Assembly (NCBI GenBank): GCA_030683705.1
Contig: JAUXPP010000110.1
Span: 1 to 64,000 of the forward strand
Reading direction: 5' to 3'
Length of the DNA stretch: 64,000 bases
Source of the DNA: Polaromonas sp.
GTDB taxonomy: Bacteria > Pseudomonadota > Gammaproteobacteria > Burkholderiales > Burkholderiaceae_C
The position numbers and the translations under genes were made by a program. This document shows positions 27,212-36,309 of the stretch, one piece after another. Position 1 is the first letter of the stretch. The number at the start of each line of letters is the position of its first letter. The notes beneath the pieces are model-generated. The model had not been told where the DNA came from. It worked only from the letters and a program-made list of their open reading frames with translations, and did not search any database.

Positions 27212-28519
27212 ATGGCCAAGCTGTATCAACGCAAGTGGCTGCTGATTCGCCTGCCGCTGGTACTGGCAGCCGTCGCGGTGGCGACCTGGCTGTGGGTCTG
27301 TGTCTGGCCCATGCCCCCCACACGCCTGAGCATCAGCACCGCCCAGACCGACGGCGCCTACTACCTGCATGCCCAGCGTTACGCAGAAAAATTCGCCCAG
27401 CGTGGCGTGACGCTGGAGATCCTGAATTCCGCGGGTTCCGAGGAAAATCTCAGGCGGCTGCGCGAGCCGGAGGCGCCTGCCGACTTGGCCCTGATCCAGG
27501 GCGGCTTCGGCTACCTGGGTGCCTCCTTCGAGGGCATTGACCGCAGCCGCGTCCAGACCCTGGCCAATGTCGATGTCGAACCGGTGTGGCTGTTCTCCAG
27601 AAACCGTGAGATTGATTCGCTCAACCAGTTGCAGGGACTGCGCCTGGCCATCGGACCCGAAGGCAGCGGCCATCGCAAGGTCGCGCTCAAGCTGCTGGAG
27701 CAGGCGCGTATCGGCGACACCCAGTTGAGCCTGTCGCCACTGACAGGCAATGCCGCGGTGCAGGCCATGCGCCAGGGTGCGATCGATGCCGTGCTGATGG
27801 TGATCGCGCCGGAATCGGCTGCGTTGCAAAACATGCTCAGCGTGCCGGGCATCCAGATCGCCAACCTGAAAAAATCGGCGGCCATCACCGAACGCAACCC
27901 CTATCTCGAATCGCGCCTGCTGGCCATGGGCACACTGGACACCCGGCTGCCGCCGCGCGACAGCACCCTGCTGACCACCTCGACCAGCCTGGTGGCGCGT
28001 GATGGCCTGCACCCGGCGCTGCAGCGGCTGGCGATTGCCGTCGCCATGGAAGTGCACGCCGCAGGCGGCCTGTTCCACCGGGCCGGCGACTTCCCGTCCT
28101 TGCGGCGCGTTGACTTTCCGACCTCGCCCCAGACCCGGGACACGCTGGCACACGGCCTGCCCTGGCTGGAACGGGTGCTGCCCTTCTGGTGGGCGCAGCT
28201 CGCGGGCCGCATCCTGCTGATCTGCCTGCCGCTGGTCCTGCTGGCCGCCTGCCTGATGCGGCTGATCCCGGCCTACCTGCGCTGGATGCTGGAGAGCCGC
28301 GTGAACCGCTGGTACGGCGAACTGAAGTTCATCGAGAACGACCTGTCCCAGCCGGAGCTGACCGGGCTGGAGCTCGGCAAATTCCTGCAGCGCCTGAACA
28401 GCATCGACCAGGCCCTGCTGGCTTTCGCCACCCCCAAAGACCTGATTGCCCGCTGCTACATGCTGCACCAGCACATCGAATTTGTGCGCCAGCGGCTTTA
28501 CCGGATGCGCGGCCGATGA
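27212..28519 (+). CDS. Membrane-anchored TAXI-type solute-binding protein, first of two
   Basis: 435 residues from ATG (GTG two codons earlier is equally possible). A membrane helix lies at about 12-34. The TAXI/NMT1-2-like binding domain (about 35-325) opens with LSISTAQTDGAYYLHAQRYA, the signature of TRAP-TAXI binding proteins. A second helix (about 330-355, ILLICLPLVLLAACLMRL) is followed by a cytoplasmic tail of coiled helices (WYGELKFIENDL, LNSIDQALLAF). Unlike standard TAXI proteins it is not secreted, and there is no TRAP permease beside it. A sensor or permease partner remains unknown. It overlaps the next paralogue by four bases. Confidence 0.8.
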   Translation: MAKLYQRKWLLIRLPLVLAAVAVATWLWVCVWPMPPTRLSISTAQTDGAYYLHAQRYAEKFAQRGVTLEILNSAGSEENLRRLREPEAPADLALIQGGFGYLGASFEGIDRSRVQTLANVDVEPVWLFSRNREIDSLNQLQGLRLAIGPEGSGHRKVALKLLEQARIGDTQLSLSPLTGNAAVQAMRQGAIDAVLMVIAPESAALQNMLSVPGIQIANLKKSAAITERNPYLESRLLAMGTLDTRLPPRDSTLLTTSTSLVARDGLHPALQRLAIAVAMEVHAAGGLFHRAGDFPSLRRVDFPTSPQTRDTLAHGLPWLERVLPFWWAQLAGRILLICLPLVLLAACLMRLIPAYLRWMLESRVNRWYGELKFIENDLSQPELTGLELGKFLQRLNSIDQALLAFATPKDLIARCYMLHQHIEFVRQRLYRMRGR

Positions 28520-29814
28520 AACTTCTGCTGCTGTACCGCCGGCGCTGGGCCCTGTTCTACCTGCCGCTGCTCCTGCTGGCGCTGCTGGCGCTGGGGTGGT
28601 CGGCCAGTGCGTGGAAGCCGCTGCCGCCGACCCGCGTGCTGATCGCCGCCGGCTCGCCGCAGGGCAGCTATGCCCAGTTGGCCCGGCGTTATGCCGAACA
28701 CCTGGAGCAGCTCGGGCTCGGCGTCGAGATCGTTTATTCGGACACGCAGAAAGGCTCGCTGCAACGCCTGCTCAACACGGGCGACCACGCCGACATCGGT
28801 TTCGCCCATGGCATCTATGCCGGCGACAGCAAGGAGGTCCAGGCGCTGGCCGTGATCGGGCGCGAGCCGGTGTGGATCTTCACCCACCTGCCGGCCCTGA
28901 ACGCGCTGGCCCAGGCCAGGGGCCTGAAGGTCGCGGCCGGCGCCGCCAACACCTCGTCCTTCACGGCCGCACGCGCGCTGCTGGCGCATGCGGGGCTGCG
29001 CGACAGCGACATCGAATTTGTCAAACTGTCCGGGCTGGACGCGGCCAACGCCATGCTCGACGGCAAGGTGGACCTGCTGTTCGAAGTGGCAGGTGAAGAC
29101 GACCAGGCCGTCCGCCTGCTGAACCAGAGCAACTTCGTTCACCTGCTGGGCACCGACAGGGCCGGGGCGCTGGCTGCGCAGGAGCCGCGGCTGCAACCCA
29201 TCCTGCTGCCGCAAGGCGCCATCGAACTGCGTGGCGACATCCCGCCGCGCGACCTGATCCTGATGGGGATGCAAACGCATCTGCTGGTACGGCCAGAGAT
29301 GCACCCGGCGCTGCAACGCGCGCTGATGGATGCGGCCATGGAGATTCACCAGTTCCCCAGCTTCCTGCAGCGCCAGGGGCAGTTCCCCGGCTTCCGTGGC
29401 AGCGACTTCCCCCTGTCGCCGCATGCACGCGCTTACAGCCTGGGCAACCGCCCCTGGCTGGAGTCGCTGCTGCCTTACCGGCTCGCACAATGGGCCGAGC
29501 TGATCCTGTACGCAGCGCTGCCGCTGCTGCTCCTGAGCGGCTTCCTGCTGACCTGGATACCGCGGCTGTTCGACTGGCGCATCAACGCCGCGCTGCAGAA
29601 CTTTTACGGCGAGCTGAAGTTTCTCGAAGCGGACATCGACCGCAGCGTCACGGATGACCCGATGGCGCTGCGCCGCCTGCTGGCCCAGCTGGACCACATC
29701 GAAAAGCAGGTCACCCAGCTCGACCTGCCGACCGAATTTTCCGAGCGCTGGTATACCCTGCGCGAACACCTGGCCGCCGCCAGGGAACGGCTGCTCACGC
29801 TCAGGGCGCGCTAG
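28516..29814 (+). CDS. Membrane-anchored TAXI-type solute-binding protein, second of two
   Basis: 432 residues from the ATG overlapping the upstream stop (ATGA). It has the same plan as the upstream gene: N-terminal helix (about 12-34), TAXI domain opening VLIAAGSPQGSYAQLARRYA, late helix (about 330-352, ILYAALPLLLLSGFLLTW) and tail with FYGELKFLEADI. The two share the sequences 'GELKF' and 'HPALQRA' plus topology, but many other positions differ, so they are old duplicates or a heteromer. The tail length is similar. Function is inferred only from the domain, and no transport gene is near. Confidence 0.8.
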   Translation: MKLLLLYRRRWALFYLPLLLLALLALGWSASAWKPLPPTRVLIAAGSPQGSYAQLARRYAEHLEQLGLGVEIVYSDTQKGSLQRLLNTGDHADIGFAHGIYAGDSKEVQALAVIGREPVWIFTHLPALNALAQARGLKVAAGAANTSSFTAARALLAHAGLRDSDIEFVKLSGLDAANAMLDGKVDLLFEVAGEDDQAVRLLNQSNFVHLLGTDRAGALAAQEPRLQPILLPQGAIELRGDIPPRDLILMGMQTHLLVRPEMHPALQRALMDAAMEIHQFPSFLQRQGQFPGFRGSDFPLSPHARAYSLGNRPWLESLLPYRLAQWAELILYAALPLLLLSGFLLTWIPRLFDWRINAALQNFYGELKFLEADIDRSVTDDPMALRRLLAQLDHIEKQVTQLDLPTEFSERWYTLREHLAAARERLLTLRAR

Positions 29815-29874
29815 ACTCATGGGCTTGCAGCCGGTCCATGACCGGCCGTCCTTACATGCTGAAAGCCGACACTC

Positions 29875-30891
29875 ATGAACATCGTCATCACCGGCGGCGC
29901 CGGATTTCTGGGCGTACGCCTGGCCCGTGAACTGCTGAAAAAGCAAACGCTGGCGCTGGCCGGCGGCATGCCGCAGGCCATCAGCCGCCTCACCCTGGTG
30001 GACCGCGCCGCGCCGCCCGCAGACCTGGTCGCCGACAGCCGGGTGCGCGTGATGGAGGGCGACCTGAACGCGCTGCTGGAGGCCGGCACCCCGGCGGTGG
30101 TCGCCGAAGGCACAGACCTGGTCTTTCACCTGGCCGCTGCGGTGAGCGGCGAATGCGAAGCCGACTTCGACCTCGGCATGCGCAGCAACCTCGACGCCAC
30201 ACGCGCGCTGCTGCAGGCCTGCCGCGGTCTGCAGGCCAAACCCACCCTGGTCTTCGCCAGCTCACTGGCGGTATTCGGCAACTCGCCCGAACAGCCGCTG
30301 CCCGAGGTGGTCGAGGACACCACCCTGCCGACACCGCAAAACAGCTACGGCATCCAGAAGTTCATCGGTGAGCAACTGGTGGCCGACTATGCGCGCAAGG
30401 GCTTTATTCGCGGCCGCAACGTGCGCTTGATGACCGTCAGCGTGCGCCCCGGCAAACCCAACGGCGCGGCCTCGAGTTTTCTCAGCGGCATGATCCGCGA
30501 GCCGCTGGCCGGCGTGCGGGCCGTCTGCCCGGTCGCGCCGGAAACGCCGGTGGCCCTGTCCTCACCGGGCCACACCATAGACGGGCTGATCCGCGCGGCC
30601 GAGGCCAGCGACAGCGACTGGGGTGCACGCACCGCCATCAACCTGCCGGCGCTCAAGACCACGGCCGGCGAGATGGCTGCCGCCCTGGCCCGCGTGGCCG
30701 GCAAGGACGTCGCCGCGCTGATCGACTGGCAGCCGGATCCGGTGATTGCCCGCATCGTGACCAGCTGGCCGGCCCAGATCCACGCGGCGCGCGCCGAGCG
30801 CCTCGGCCTGCTGCCGGAGAAAAATTTCGACGACATCATTCGCGCCTACCTCAGCGAAAACCCCTATGCGGCGAGCCAGCCTGCGGGGTGA
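29875..30891 (+). CDS. denD: NAD-dependent epimerase/dehydratase, DenD-like (D-erythronate dehydrogenase)
   Basis: 338 residues. Rossmann motif GGAGFLG (7-13), catalytic SSLAVFG, YGIQK (Tyr/Lys pair near 160) and the KPNGAASSFLSGMIREPLAG segment match DenD-type proteins, which oxidise D-erythronate at C2 or act on related C4 sugar acids. It is followed by a full TRAP transporter of the DctPQM kind on the same strand, 59 bp downstream, which matches the known pairing of DenD with sugar-acid import. The kinase and decarboxylase (OtnK/OtnC) that normally follow are not in this window, so the pathway is incomplete here or encoded elsewhere. Confidence 0.72.
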   Translation: MNIVITGGAGFLGVRLARELLKKQTLALAGGMPQAISRLTLVDRAAPPADLVADSRVRVMEGDLNALLEAGTPAVVAEGTDLVFHLAAAVSGECEADFDLGMRSNLDATRALLQACRGLQAKPTLVFASSLAVFGNSPEQPLPEVVEDTTLPTPQNSYGIQKFIGEQLVADYARKGFIRGRNVRLMTVSVRPGKPNGAASSFLSGMIREPLAGVRAVCPVAPETPVALSSPGHTIDGLIRAAEASDSDWGARTAINLPALKTTAGEMAAALARVAGKDVAALIDWQPDPVIARIVTSWPAQIHAARAERLGLLPEKNFDDIIRAYLSENPYAASQPAG

Positions 30892-30950
30892 AAATCAGAA
30901 GTTGTATGACAACTTTTCTGCCCACCCCCTTTATCCCGAGGAGACATTCC

Positions 30951-31937
30951 ATGACATTTTTCAAACCCGCGCTTTCCAGGCTGGCCCTGGGCATGACGCT
31001 GGCACTCGGCCTGGTGGCCGGCGCAGCCGCCCAGACCACCATGAAGATCAGCATCTCGACGGCCCAGAACTCGCACCAGGGCGTGGCCATCGACACCTTC
31101 GCGCGGGAAGTTGAAAAACGCACCGGCGGCCGCTACAAGATCCAGACCTTCTACAACGGCTCCCTGGGCGGCGAGCGCGAGTCGATCGAGGCTGCGCAGC
31201 TCGGCACCCAGGAACTGGCCTTCTCGTCGACCGGCCCGGTGCCCAACTTCGTTCCGGAAACCAAGATCCTCGACGTGCCCTTCCTGTTCCGTGACAAGGC
31301 CCATGCCCGCGCGGTGCTCGACGGCCCGATCGGCCAGGACCTGCTGACCAAATTCGACGCCAAGGGTTTCAAGGCGCTGGGCTGGGCCGAAAACGGTTTC
31401 CGCCACATGACCAACAGCAAGCGTGACGTGAAGACCCCTGAGGACCTCAAGGGCCTGAAGATGCGCACCATGGAAAACCCGGTGCACATCGCCGCCTACA
31501 AGGGCTTCGGCATCGTGACCACGCCCATGGCCTTCCCGGAAGTTTTCACCGCGCTGCAACAGGGCACGGTTGACGGCCAGGAAAATCCGCTGTCGGTGAT
31601 CATCTCCGCCAAGTTCGACCAGGTGCAAAAACACCTGTCGCTGACCGGCCATGTCTACTCGCCCTGCATCTGGGTCATGAACAAGGCCGCGTTCGACAAG
31701 CTCAGCGCTGCCGACAAAAAGCATTTCCTGGACGCCGCGGCCGAAGGCACCAAGGCCAACCGCGCCCGTGTGGACGAGGACGATGCCAAGGGCGTCGCCG
31801 ACCTGCGCGCCAAGGGCATGACCGTGATCGACACCCTGGACAAGGCGAAGTTTGTGACCGCGCTGGCACCGGTGAACGCCGAGTTCGAGAAGCAGTTCGG
31901 CAAAGCCAATATCGACAAGATCCGCGCCGTCAAATAA
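30951..31937 (+). CDS. TRAP transporter solute-binding protein (DctP family)
   Basis: 328 residues from ATG preceded by CGAGGAGA. Signal peptide about 1-27 (AGAAAQ). DctP fold with the carboxylate-binding Arg in GLKMRTMENPVH and the following FPEVFTALQQGTVDGQENP, the standard DctP signature. Its ligand is expected to be an organic or sugar acid because of the neighbouring DenD-like gene. It binds in the periplasm and delivers to the DctQM membrane pair encoded next. Confidence 0.95.
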   Translation: MTFFKPALSRLALGMTLALGLVAGAAAQTTMKISISTAQNSHQGVAIDTFAREVEKRTGGRYKIQTFYNGSLGGERESIEAAQLGTQELAFSSTGPVPNFVPETKILDVPFLFRDKAHARAVLDGPIGQDLLTKFDAKGFKALGWAENGFRHMTNSKRDVKTPEDLKGLKMRTMENPVHIAAYKGFGIVTTPMAFPEVFTALQQGTVDGQENPLSVIISAKFDQVQKHLSLTGHVYSPCIWVMNKAAFDKLSAADKKHFLDAAAEGTKANRARVDEDDAKGVADLRAKGMTVIDTLDKAKFVTALAPVNAEFEKQFGKANIDKIRAVK

Positions 31938-31946
31938 GCGCCCACC

Positions 31947-32004
31947 CGCTGCTACGATTTTTGTAGCTGGATACGCCCGCAGCCAGACGGCCAGCGGGCG
32001 TTTT
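31947..32004 (+). repeat. ~60 bp dispersed repeat, variant copy in the TRAP operon
   Basis: CGCTGCTACGATTTTTGTAG, then CTGGATACGCCC and a GCCAGCGGGCG 3' part. It begins 10 bp after the dctP stop and lies between dctP and dctQ. It can fold into a long stem-loop (CCCGC...GCGGG) that may set subunit ratios. Confidence 0.7.
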
Positions 32005-32024
32005 ACTTGTACATCCGCGAGCCC

Positions 32025-32519
32025 ATGAAACACGCTTTCCTCACCCTCGAACGCTGGACCACCGGCTTTGCCACGCTGGTGGCCTGCCTCATGCTGGCCA
32101 TCGCCTCGGCGCTCGGCATGTTCCAGATCGTCACCCGCTTCGTGCTCGAGCAACCCGCCGAGTGGACCGAAATCCTGATCCGCCTGTCGCTGATCTGGAT
32201 GGTGTTCATGGGCATCCCGGCGGCCTTCCGGCAGGGCGCCATGGTCAGCGTCGATGTGCTGTACCGCTGGAGCCCGGTCAAGGTCAGGCGGGTGCTGGAC
32301 TGGGTGGTCTGCCTGGCCGCGCTGCTGCTGATTGGCATCATCATCTGGTGGGGCTGGGACTATGCGCTGCGCGGCCGCGTGCAGTCCATGGCCGGGCTGG
32401 AATCGATCTCGATGTTCTGGGGTTATGTGGCCATGCCGATAGGCGCGATGTTCTGCGTGATCGGCATCATCGGCAACCTGATCGACCCGCAGCGCCATGA
32501 ACTGGAGACCGCGCAATGA
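32025..32519 (+). CDS. TRAP transporter small membrane subunit (DctQ family)
   Basis: 164 residues from ATG (TTG six codons earlier is an alternative with no clear ribosome site). Four membrane helices: about 13-35, 48-68, 86-108 and 128-148. The family pattern RFVLEQPAEWTEILIRLSLIWMVFMG is visible (in shortened view). DctQ pairs with DctM to form the Na+-coupled permease. Its stop overlaps the dctM start by four bases. Confidence 0.93.
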   Translation: MKHAFLTLERWTTGFATLVACLMLAIASALGMFQIVTRFVLEQPAEWTEILIRLSLIWMVFMGIPAAFRQGAMVSVDVLYRWSPVKVRRVLDWVVCLAALLLIGIIIWWGWDYALRGRVQSMAGLESISMFWGYVAMPIGAMFCVIGIIGNLIDPQRHELETAQ

Positions 32520-33793
32520 CCGCCGTGATGTTGACGACCATGATCGTCTGTTTTGCACTGACGATCTCGGTCGCGGTGTCCATCGGCCTGGCCGCCGTCT
32601 TCGGCATCCAGGCCTCCAACGCGCACATGCTGATCTCCGTCAAGGAGATGTTCAACGCGATCAACAAGTTTCCGCTGGCGGCGATTCCGTTTTTCATCCT
32701 CGCCGGCAACCTGATGGAAACCGGCGGCATTTCGCGCCGCCTGGTCGAGTTCGCCAAAAGCATCGTCGGTGGCGTCCAGGGCGGCCTGCCCATGACCTGT
32801 GTGCTGACCTGCATGATTTTTGCGGCGGTCTCGGGTTCGTCGGTTGCGACCACGTTCGCGGTCGGCGCCATCCTGATTCCTGCGCTGGTCAAACATGGCT
32901 ACCCGAAAAGTTATGCGGCGGCCCTGCAGGCCACCAGCGCCGAGCTGGGCGTGATCATTCCGCCCTCGATTCCGCTGATCCTGTACGGCGTGAGTGCTGA
33001 AGTTTCCATCGGCGAACTGTTCATCGCCGGCATCGGCCCCGGCATCCTGATCAGCCTGGCCCTGATGGTGTTTGTTTACATCTACTGCCGTATCAAGGGC
33101 TGGGGCAAAAACGACGGCGACGGCCGGCTGGGTTTCTTCAAGGCCAGCTGGCAGGCCGGTTGGGCGCTGCTGATGCCGGTCATCATCCTGGGCGGCATTT
33201 ACGGCGGCATCTTCACGCCCACGGAAGCCGCCGCCGTGGCGGTGTTTTACGCGCTGATCATCGGTGTGGTGATCTACCGCGAGATCAGCATCCCCAGCCT
33301 GATCGTGGTGCTGCGCAAATCGGTGATCTCCAGCGCGGTCATCATGTTCATCATTGCCAACGCCGGCCTGTTTGCTTTCCTGATCACGCGCGCCGGTGTG
33401 CCTGACGCGATCGGGCGCTACCTCGAGGCGGTGCTGCAGTCACCCGCCCTCTTCCTGCTGGGCGTCAACCTGGCGCTGTTCCTGATCGGCATGTTCATCG
33501 AAACCAGTGCCGCCATCATCGTGCTGGCACCCATCCTGGCGCCGGTGGCCATGCACTTCGGCGTCGACCCGGTGCATTTCGGCATGGTCATGGTGGTGAA
33601 CCTGGCGCTGGGCATGATCACGCCGCCGTTTGGCGTGAACCTGTTCGCCGCCTGCACGGTGGCGCGAATATCGCTCGACCAGATCATCCGGCACCTGATC
33701 CCCTTCGTGCTCGTCATCATTGCCTGCCTGATGCTGATCACCTACCTGCCGGCGATCTCGCTGACCTTGCGCGATATCGTCTACGCCCGCTAG
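32516..33793 (+). CDS. TRAP transporter large membrane subunit (DctM family)
   Basis: 425 residues with 12 or more hydrophobic helices. The motifs AIPFFILAGNLMETGGISRRLVEFA (shortened), GSSVATTFAVGAILIP, ELGVIIPPSIPLILYG and NLALGMITPPFGVNLF are those of DctM/SiaM. It carries the substrate path and Na+ sites of the transporter. Operon order dctP-dctQ-dctM is complete. A GC hairpin lies just after the stop. Confidence 0.95.
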   Translation: MTAVMLTTMIVCFALTISVAVSIGLAAVFGIQASNAHMLISVKEMFNAINKFPLAAIPFFILAGNLMETGGISRRLVEFAKSIVGGVQGGLPMTCVLTCMIFAAVSGSSVATTFAVGAILIPALVKHGYPKSYAAALQATSAELGVIIPPSIPLILYGVSAEVSIGELFIAGIGPGILISLALMVFVYIYCRIKGWGKNDGDGRLGFFKASWQAGWALLMPVIILGGIYGGIFTPTEAAAVAVFYALIIGVVIYREISIPSLIVVLRKSVISSAVIMFIIANAGLFAFLITRAGVPDAIGRYLEAVLQSPALFLLGVNLALFLIGMFIETSAAIIVLAPILAPVAMHFGVDPVHFGMVMVVNLALGMITPPFGVNLFAACTVARISLDQIIRHLIPFVLVIIACLMLITYLPAISLTLRDIVYAR

Positions 33794-33894
33794 CCGCGGC
33801 GGCCATGGGCCGCGCAGGCACCCGGGGCGTCCGGACTTCATGCCTGTGTCATATTGTGTCCGCATGATGGGGGCTTTACCGTTCAGGACGCCCC

Positions 33895-34467
33895 ATGCAG
33901 CTCCACAAGACAGACCGCGCCCGGGCCGAACTCAAGCCGGGAAACCGAACACTCGGCCAGCGCGAACGCACCCTGTTGCTGCTGGCCGATGGCAGCAAGT
34001 CGGTGCAGGACTTCCGGCCGCTGTTTAATGGTGACGGCGAGGAAATCGCCCTGCGGCTGCTGCGCGAGGGATTTCTGCAGGCCCACCCCAGCAAGGCACC
34101 GGCAGCGGCCCGCCCACCGACGCCTGAAAAACCGCAGCCGGTCAAGCTTGAGCAACCAGTACCTGCGCCCAGCACCCCGCCTGCGCCGGCGCCCGCCCGG
34201 TTGTCGGCCGACCAGTTCGACGGCAAAAGGTCGCTGGCCACCACGCGCATGTTCCTGTTCGATATCTGTGAACGCATGTTTTCCCGGAAAAATCCCGAGT
34301 TGGCCGGGGTGTTCCGCGAAGCCTTGCGCGACGCCCGGGATCGCGAGGCCATGCTGGCCGCCGCCCGCCGCATGATCGAGGAAATCGAGAAGGTCACCGG
34401 GTCCGAACGCGCCGACTCCATCAGTGAGCGGATCGCCATGCTGCTGCCTGCTGAACAGGAAGCCTGA
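33895..34467 (+). CDS. Hypothetical protein with proline-rich linker
   Basis: 190 residues. Not recognised. The N-terminal part (about 1-60) looks like a winged-helix or PATAN-like segment (GQRERTLLLLADGSKSVQDFRPL, EIALRLLREGFL). A Pro/Ala-rich linker (about 62-103) follows, then an all-helical C-terminal part with FDICERMFSRKNPELA and a long amphipathic helix. Codon use resembles neighbours. It ends 27 bp before the glycine riboswitch and is not in an obvious operon. The N-terminal pattern recalls domains of type IV pilus/c-di-GMP regulators, but this is impression only. Confidence 0.75.
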   Translation: MQLHKTDRARAELKPGNRTLGQRERTLLLLADGSKSVQDFRPLFNGDGEEIALRLLREGFLQAHPSKAPAAARPPTPEKPQPVKLEQPVPAPSTPPAPAPARLSADQFDGKRSLATTRMFLFDICERMFSRKNPELAGVFREALRDARDREAMLAAARRMIEEIEKVTGSERADSISERIAMLLPAEQEA

Positions 34468-34489
34468 GTCCGGCTTCAGCTACACTTGC

Positions 34490-34710
34490 CGCGTCAGGAG
34501 AGAGTTTTCCCCGTGAAAACCGCCGAAGGCGCATGTATCACCCCTATTGGTGGTCTGAACGCTCAGGCAAAAGGACTGGCAACCGCCCCCAGGCACCCCG
34601 TGCAGGTGGGCGTTCCCTACTGGAGAGAGGCGGCCTCGCAGGCCGTCCACCGAAGGAGCAAGCCCGCATCGCCGGGTGAATCTCTCAGGTAAACCGGACA
34701 GCAGGGGCAG
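34490..34710 (+). promoter_or_regulatory. Tandem glycine riboswitch upstream of gcvT
   Basis: Aptamer I (about 34494-34579): GGAGAGAG, CGCCGAAGGCGC and GCTCAGGCAAAAGGACTG. Aptamer II (about 34619-34708): GGAGAGAGGCGGCC, CACCGAAGGAGC and ATCTCTCAGGTAAACCGGAC. These are the conserved cores of the two co-operative glycine aptamers, separated by about 38 nt. It lies directly before the glycine cleavage operon and is expected to turn it on when glycine is high. In aptamer I the CTCTCAGGC block reads GCTCAGGC, a minor change. Confidence 0.93.
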
Positions 34711-34757
34711 CCCATGGTTTGATGGCCATGTTGTCTATTGCCCTCCGGAGAACGCCC

Positions 34758-35888
34758 GTGTCCGCTACCGCCGCCGAACTGCTCACCACACCGCTGCATG
34801 CCCTGCACCTGGAACTCGGCGCCCGCATGGTCCCGTTTGCGGGTTATTCGATGCCGGTCCAGTACCCGGCCGGCCTGATGGCCGAACACCTGCACACCCG
34901 CACGGCGGCCGGCCTGTTCGACGTCTCGCACATGGGCCAGTTGCGGCTGTCCGGTGCGGACGCCGCGGCGGCGCTGGAAACCCTGATCCCGGTCGATGTG
35001 ATCGGCCTGGCCGCCGGCAAGCAGCGTTACGGCCTGCTGCTCAATGAAGACGGCGGCATCATCGATGACCTGATGTTTTTCAACCGCGGGGAAGACATTT
35101 TTGTGATCGTCAACGGCGCCTGCAAGGCCGGCGACATCGCGCACATCCAGGCAAAAATCGGCAGTCGCTGCGACGTCATTCCCATGCCCGAGATGGCACT
35201 GCTGGCCTTGCAGGGCCCGCAAGCCGTGACCGCACTGGCGCGGCTGGCGCCCGGCGTCGAACAACTGGTGTTCATGACCGGTGGGCGTTTTACCGTGGCC
35301 GGCTGCGACTGTTTCCTCACGCGCAGCGGCTACACCGGCGAAGACGGGTTCGAAATTTCTGTGCCGGCCGCGCAAGCCGACACCCTGGCGCGCGCCCTGC
35401 TGGCGCAGCCTGAAGTCCTTCCCATCGGCCTGGGCGCGCGCAACTCGCTGCGGCTGGAGGCGGGCCTGTGCCTCTACGGCAACGACCTCGACACCAGCAC
35501 CACACCAGTCGAGGCCAGCCTGAACTGGGCGATCCAGAAAGTGCGGCGCACGGGCGGCGAACGTGCCGGTGGTTTCCCGGGCGCGGACAAAGTGCTGGCG
35601 CAACTGGACAGCCCGGCCACCCTGGCGCGCAAGCGTGTCGGCCTGATCGCGCTCGAGCGTGTGCCGGTGCGTGAACACACCGAACTGCACAATGACGAAG
35701 GCCGGCGCATCGGCGAAGTCACCAGCGGCCTGCTGGGGCCGACCATAGACAAGCCGGTGGCCATGGCCTACGTCGAGCCCGCGTTTGCCGCCCTCGGCAC
35801 CCGCGTGAACGCCATCGTGCGCGGCAAGGCCGTTCCCATGGAAGTGGTCGCCATGCCTTTTGTTCCTGCCCGTTATTTCCGCGGCTGA
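34758..35888 (+). CDS. gcvT: Glycine cleavage system T protein (aminomethyltransferase)
   Basis: 376 residues from GTG preceded by GGAGA; ATG codons upstream lie within or just after the riboswitch and lack ribosome sites. Motifs: [25 protein letters not shown], the folate-binding NDEGG-like NEDGGIIDD and YTGEDGFEI, and the C-terminal [10 protein letters not shown]. GcvT moves the one-carbon unit from the lipoyl arm of GcvH to tetrahydrofolate, releasing ammonia. It is the first gene of a riboswitch-controlled gcvTHP operon. Confidence 0.97.
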   Translation: MSATAAELLTTPLHALHLELGARMVPFAGYSMPVQYPAGLMAEHLHTRTAAGLFDVSHMGQLRLSGADAAAALETLIPVDVIGLAAGKQRYGLLLNEDGGIIDDLMFFNRGEDIFVIVNGACKAGDIAHIQAKIGSRCDVIPMPEMALLALQGPQAVTALARLAPGVEQLVFMTGGRFTVAGCDCFLTRSGYTGEDGFEISVPAAQADTLARALLAQPEVLPIGLGARNSLRLEAGLCLYGNDLDTSTTPVEASLNWAIQKVRRTGGERAGGFPGADKVLAQLDSPATLARKRVGLIALERVPVREHTELHNDEGRRIGEVTSGLLGPTIDKPVAMAYVEPAFAALGTRVNAIVRGKAVPMEVVAMPFVPARYFRG

Positions 35889-35925
35889 AATTTTTACCTC
35901 GCAACTTTATTCAACGGAGAAGACC

Positions 35926-36294
35926 ATGCTCAAGTACACCGAAGACCACGAATGGATCAAGATCGACGGCGACCTTGCCACCGTCGGCATCACCACCCAC
36001 GCCCAGGACGCGCTCGGTGATGTGGTGTTTGTGGACCTGCCCTCGGTCGGCAGCAGCTTTGCGCAGAAAGAAGTGGCCGGCGTGGTCGAGTCGGTCAAGG
36101 CCGCCGCCGACGTCTTCATGCCGATCAGCGGCGAAATCACCGAAGTCAACGAAGCCCTGCGCGACGACCCCTCGCTGGCCAACAGCGATCCGCTGGGTGC
36201 CGGCTGGTTCTTCAAGGTCAGGCTGTCGGACAAGTCGCAGCTCGACGCCCTGCTGGACGAAGCCGCCTATACCGCTTTTGCCGCCAACGCCTAA
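35926..36294 (+). CDS. gcvH: Glycine cleavage system H protein (lipoyl carrier)
   Basis: 122 residues from [10 protein letters not shown], preceded by ACGGAGA. The lipoyl-Lys is in [11 protein letters not shown] (Lys58), and the family sequence [12 protein letters not shown] and the C-terminal [17 protein letters not shown] are intact. It carries the aminomethyl intermediate between GcvP, GcvT and the dihydrolipoyl dehydrogenase (not in the window). It lies 37 bp after gcvT and 102 bp before gcvP, separated from the latter by a palindromic repeat. Confidence 0.98.
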   Translation: MLKYTEDHEWIKIDGDLATVGITTHAQDALGDVVFVDLPSVGSSFAQKEVAGVVESVKAAADVFMPISGEITEVNEALRDDPSLANSDPLGAGWFFKVRLSDKSQLDALLDEAAYTAFAANA

Positions 36295-36309
36295 ACCGTC
36301 TCTTCACCC

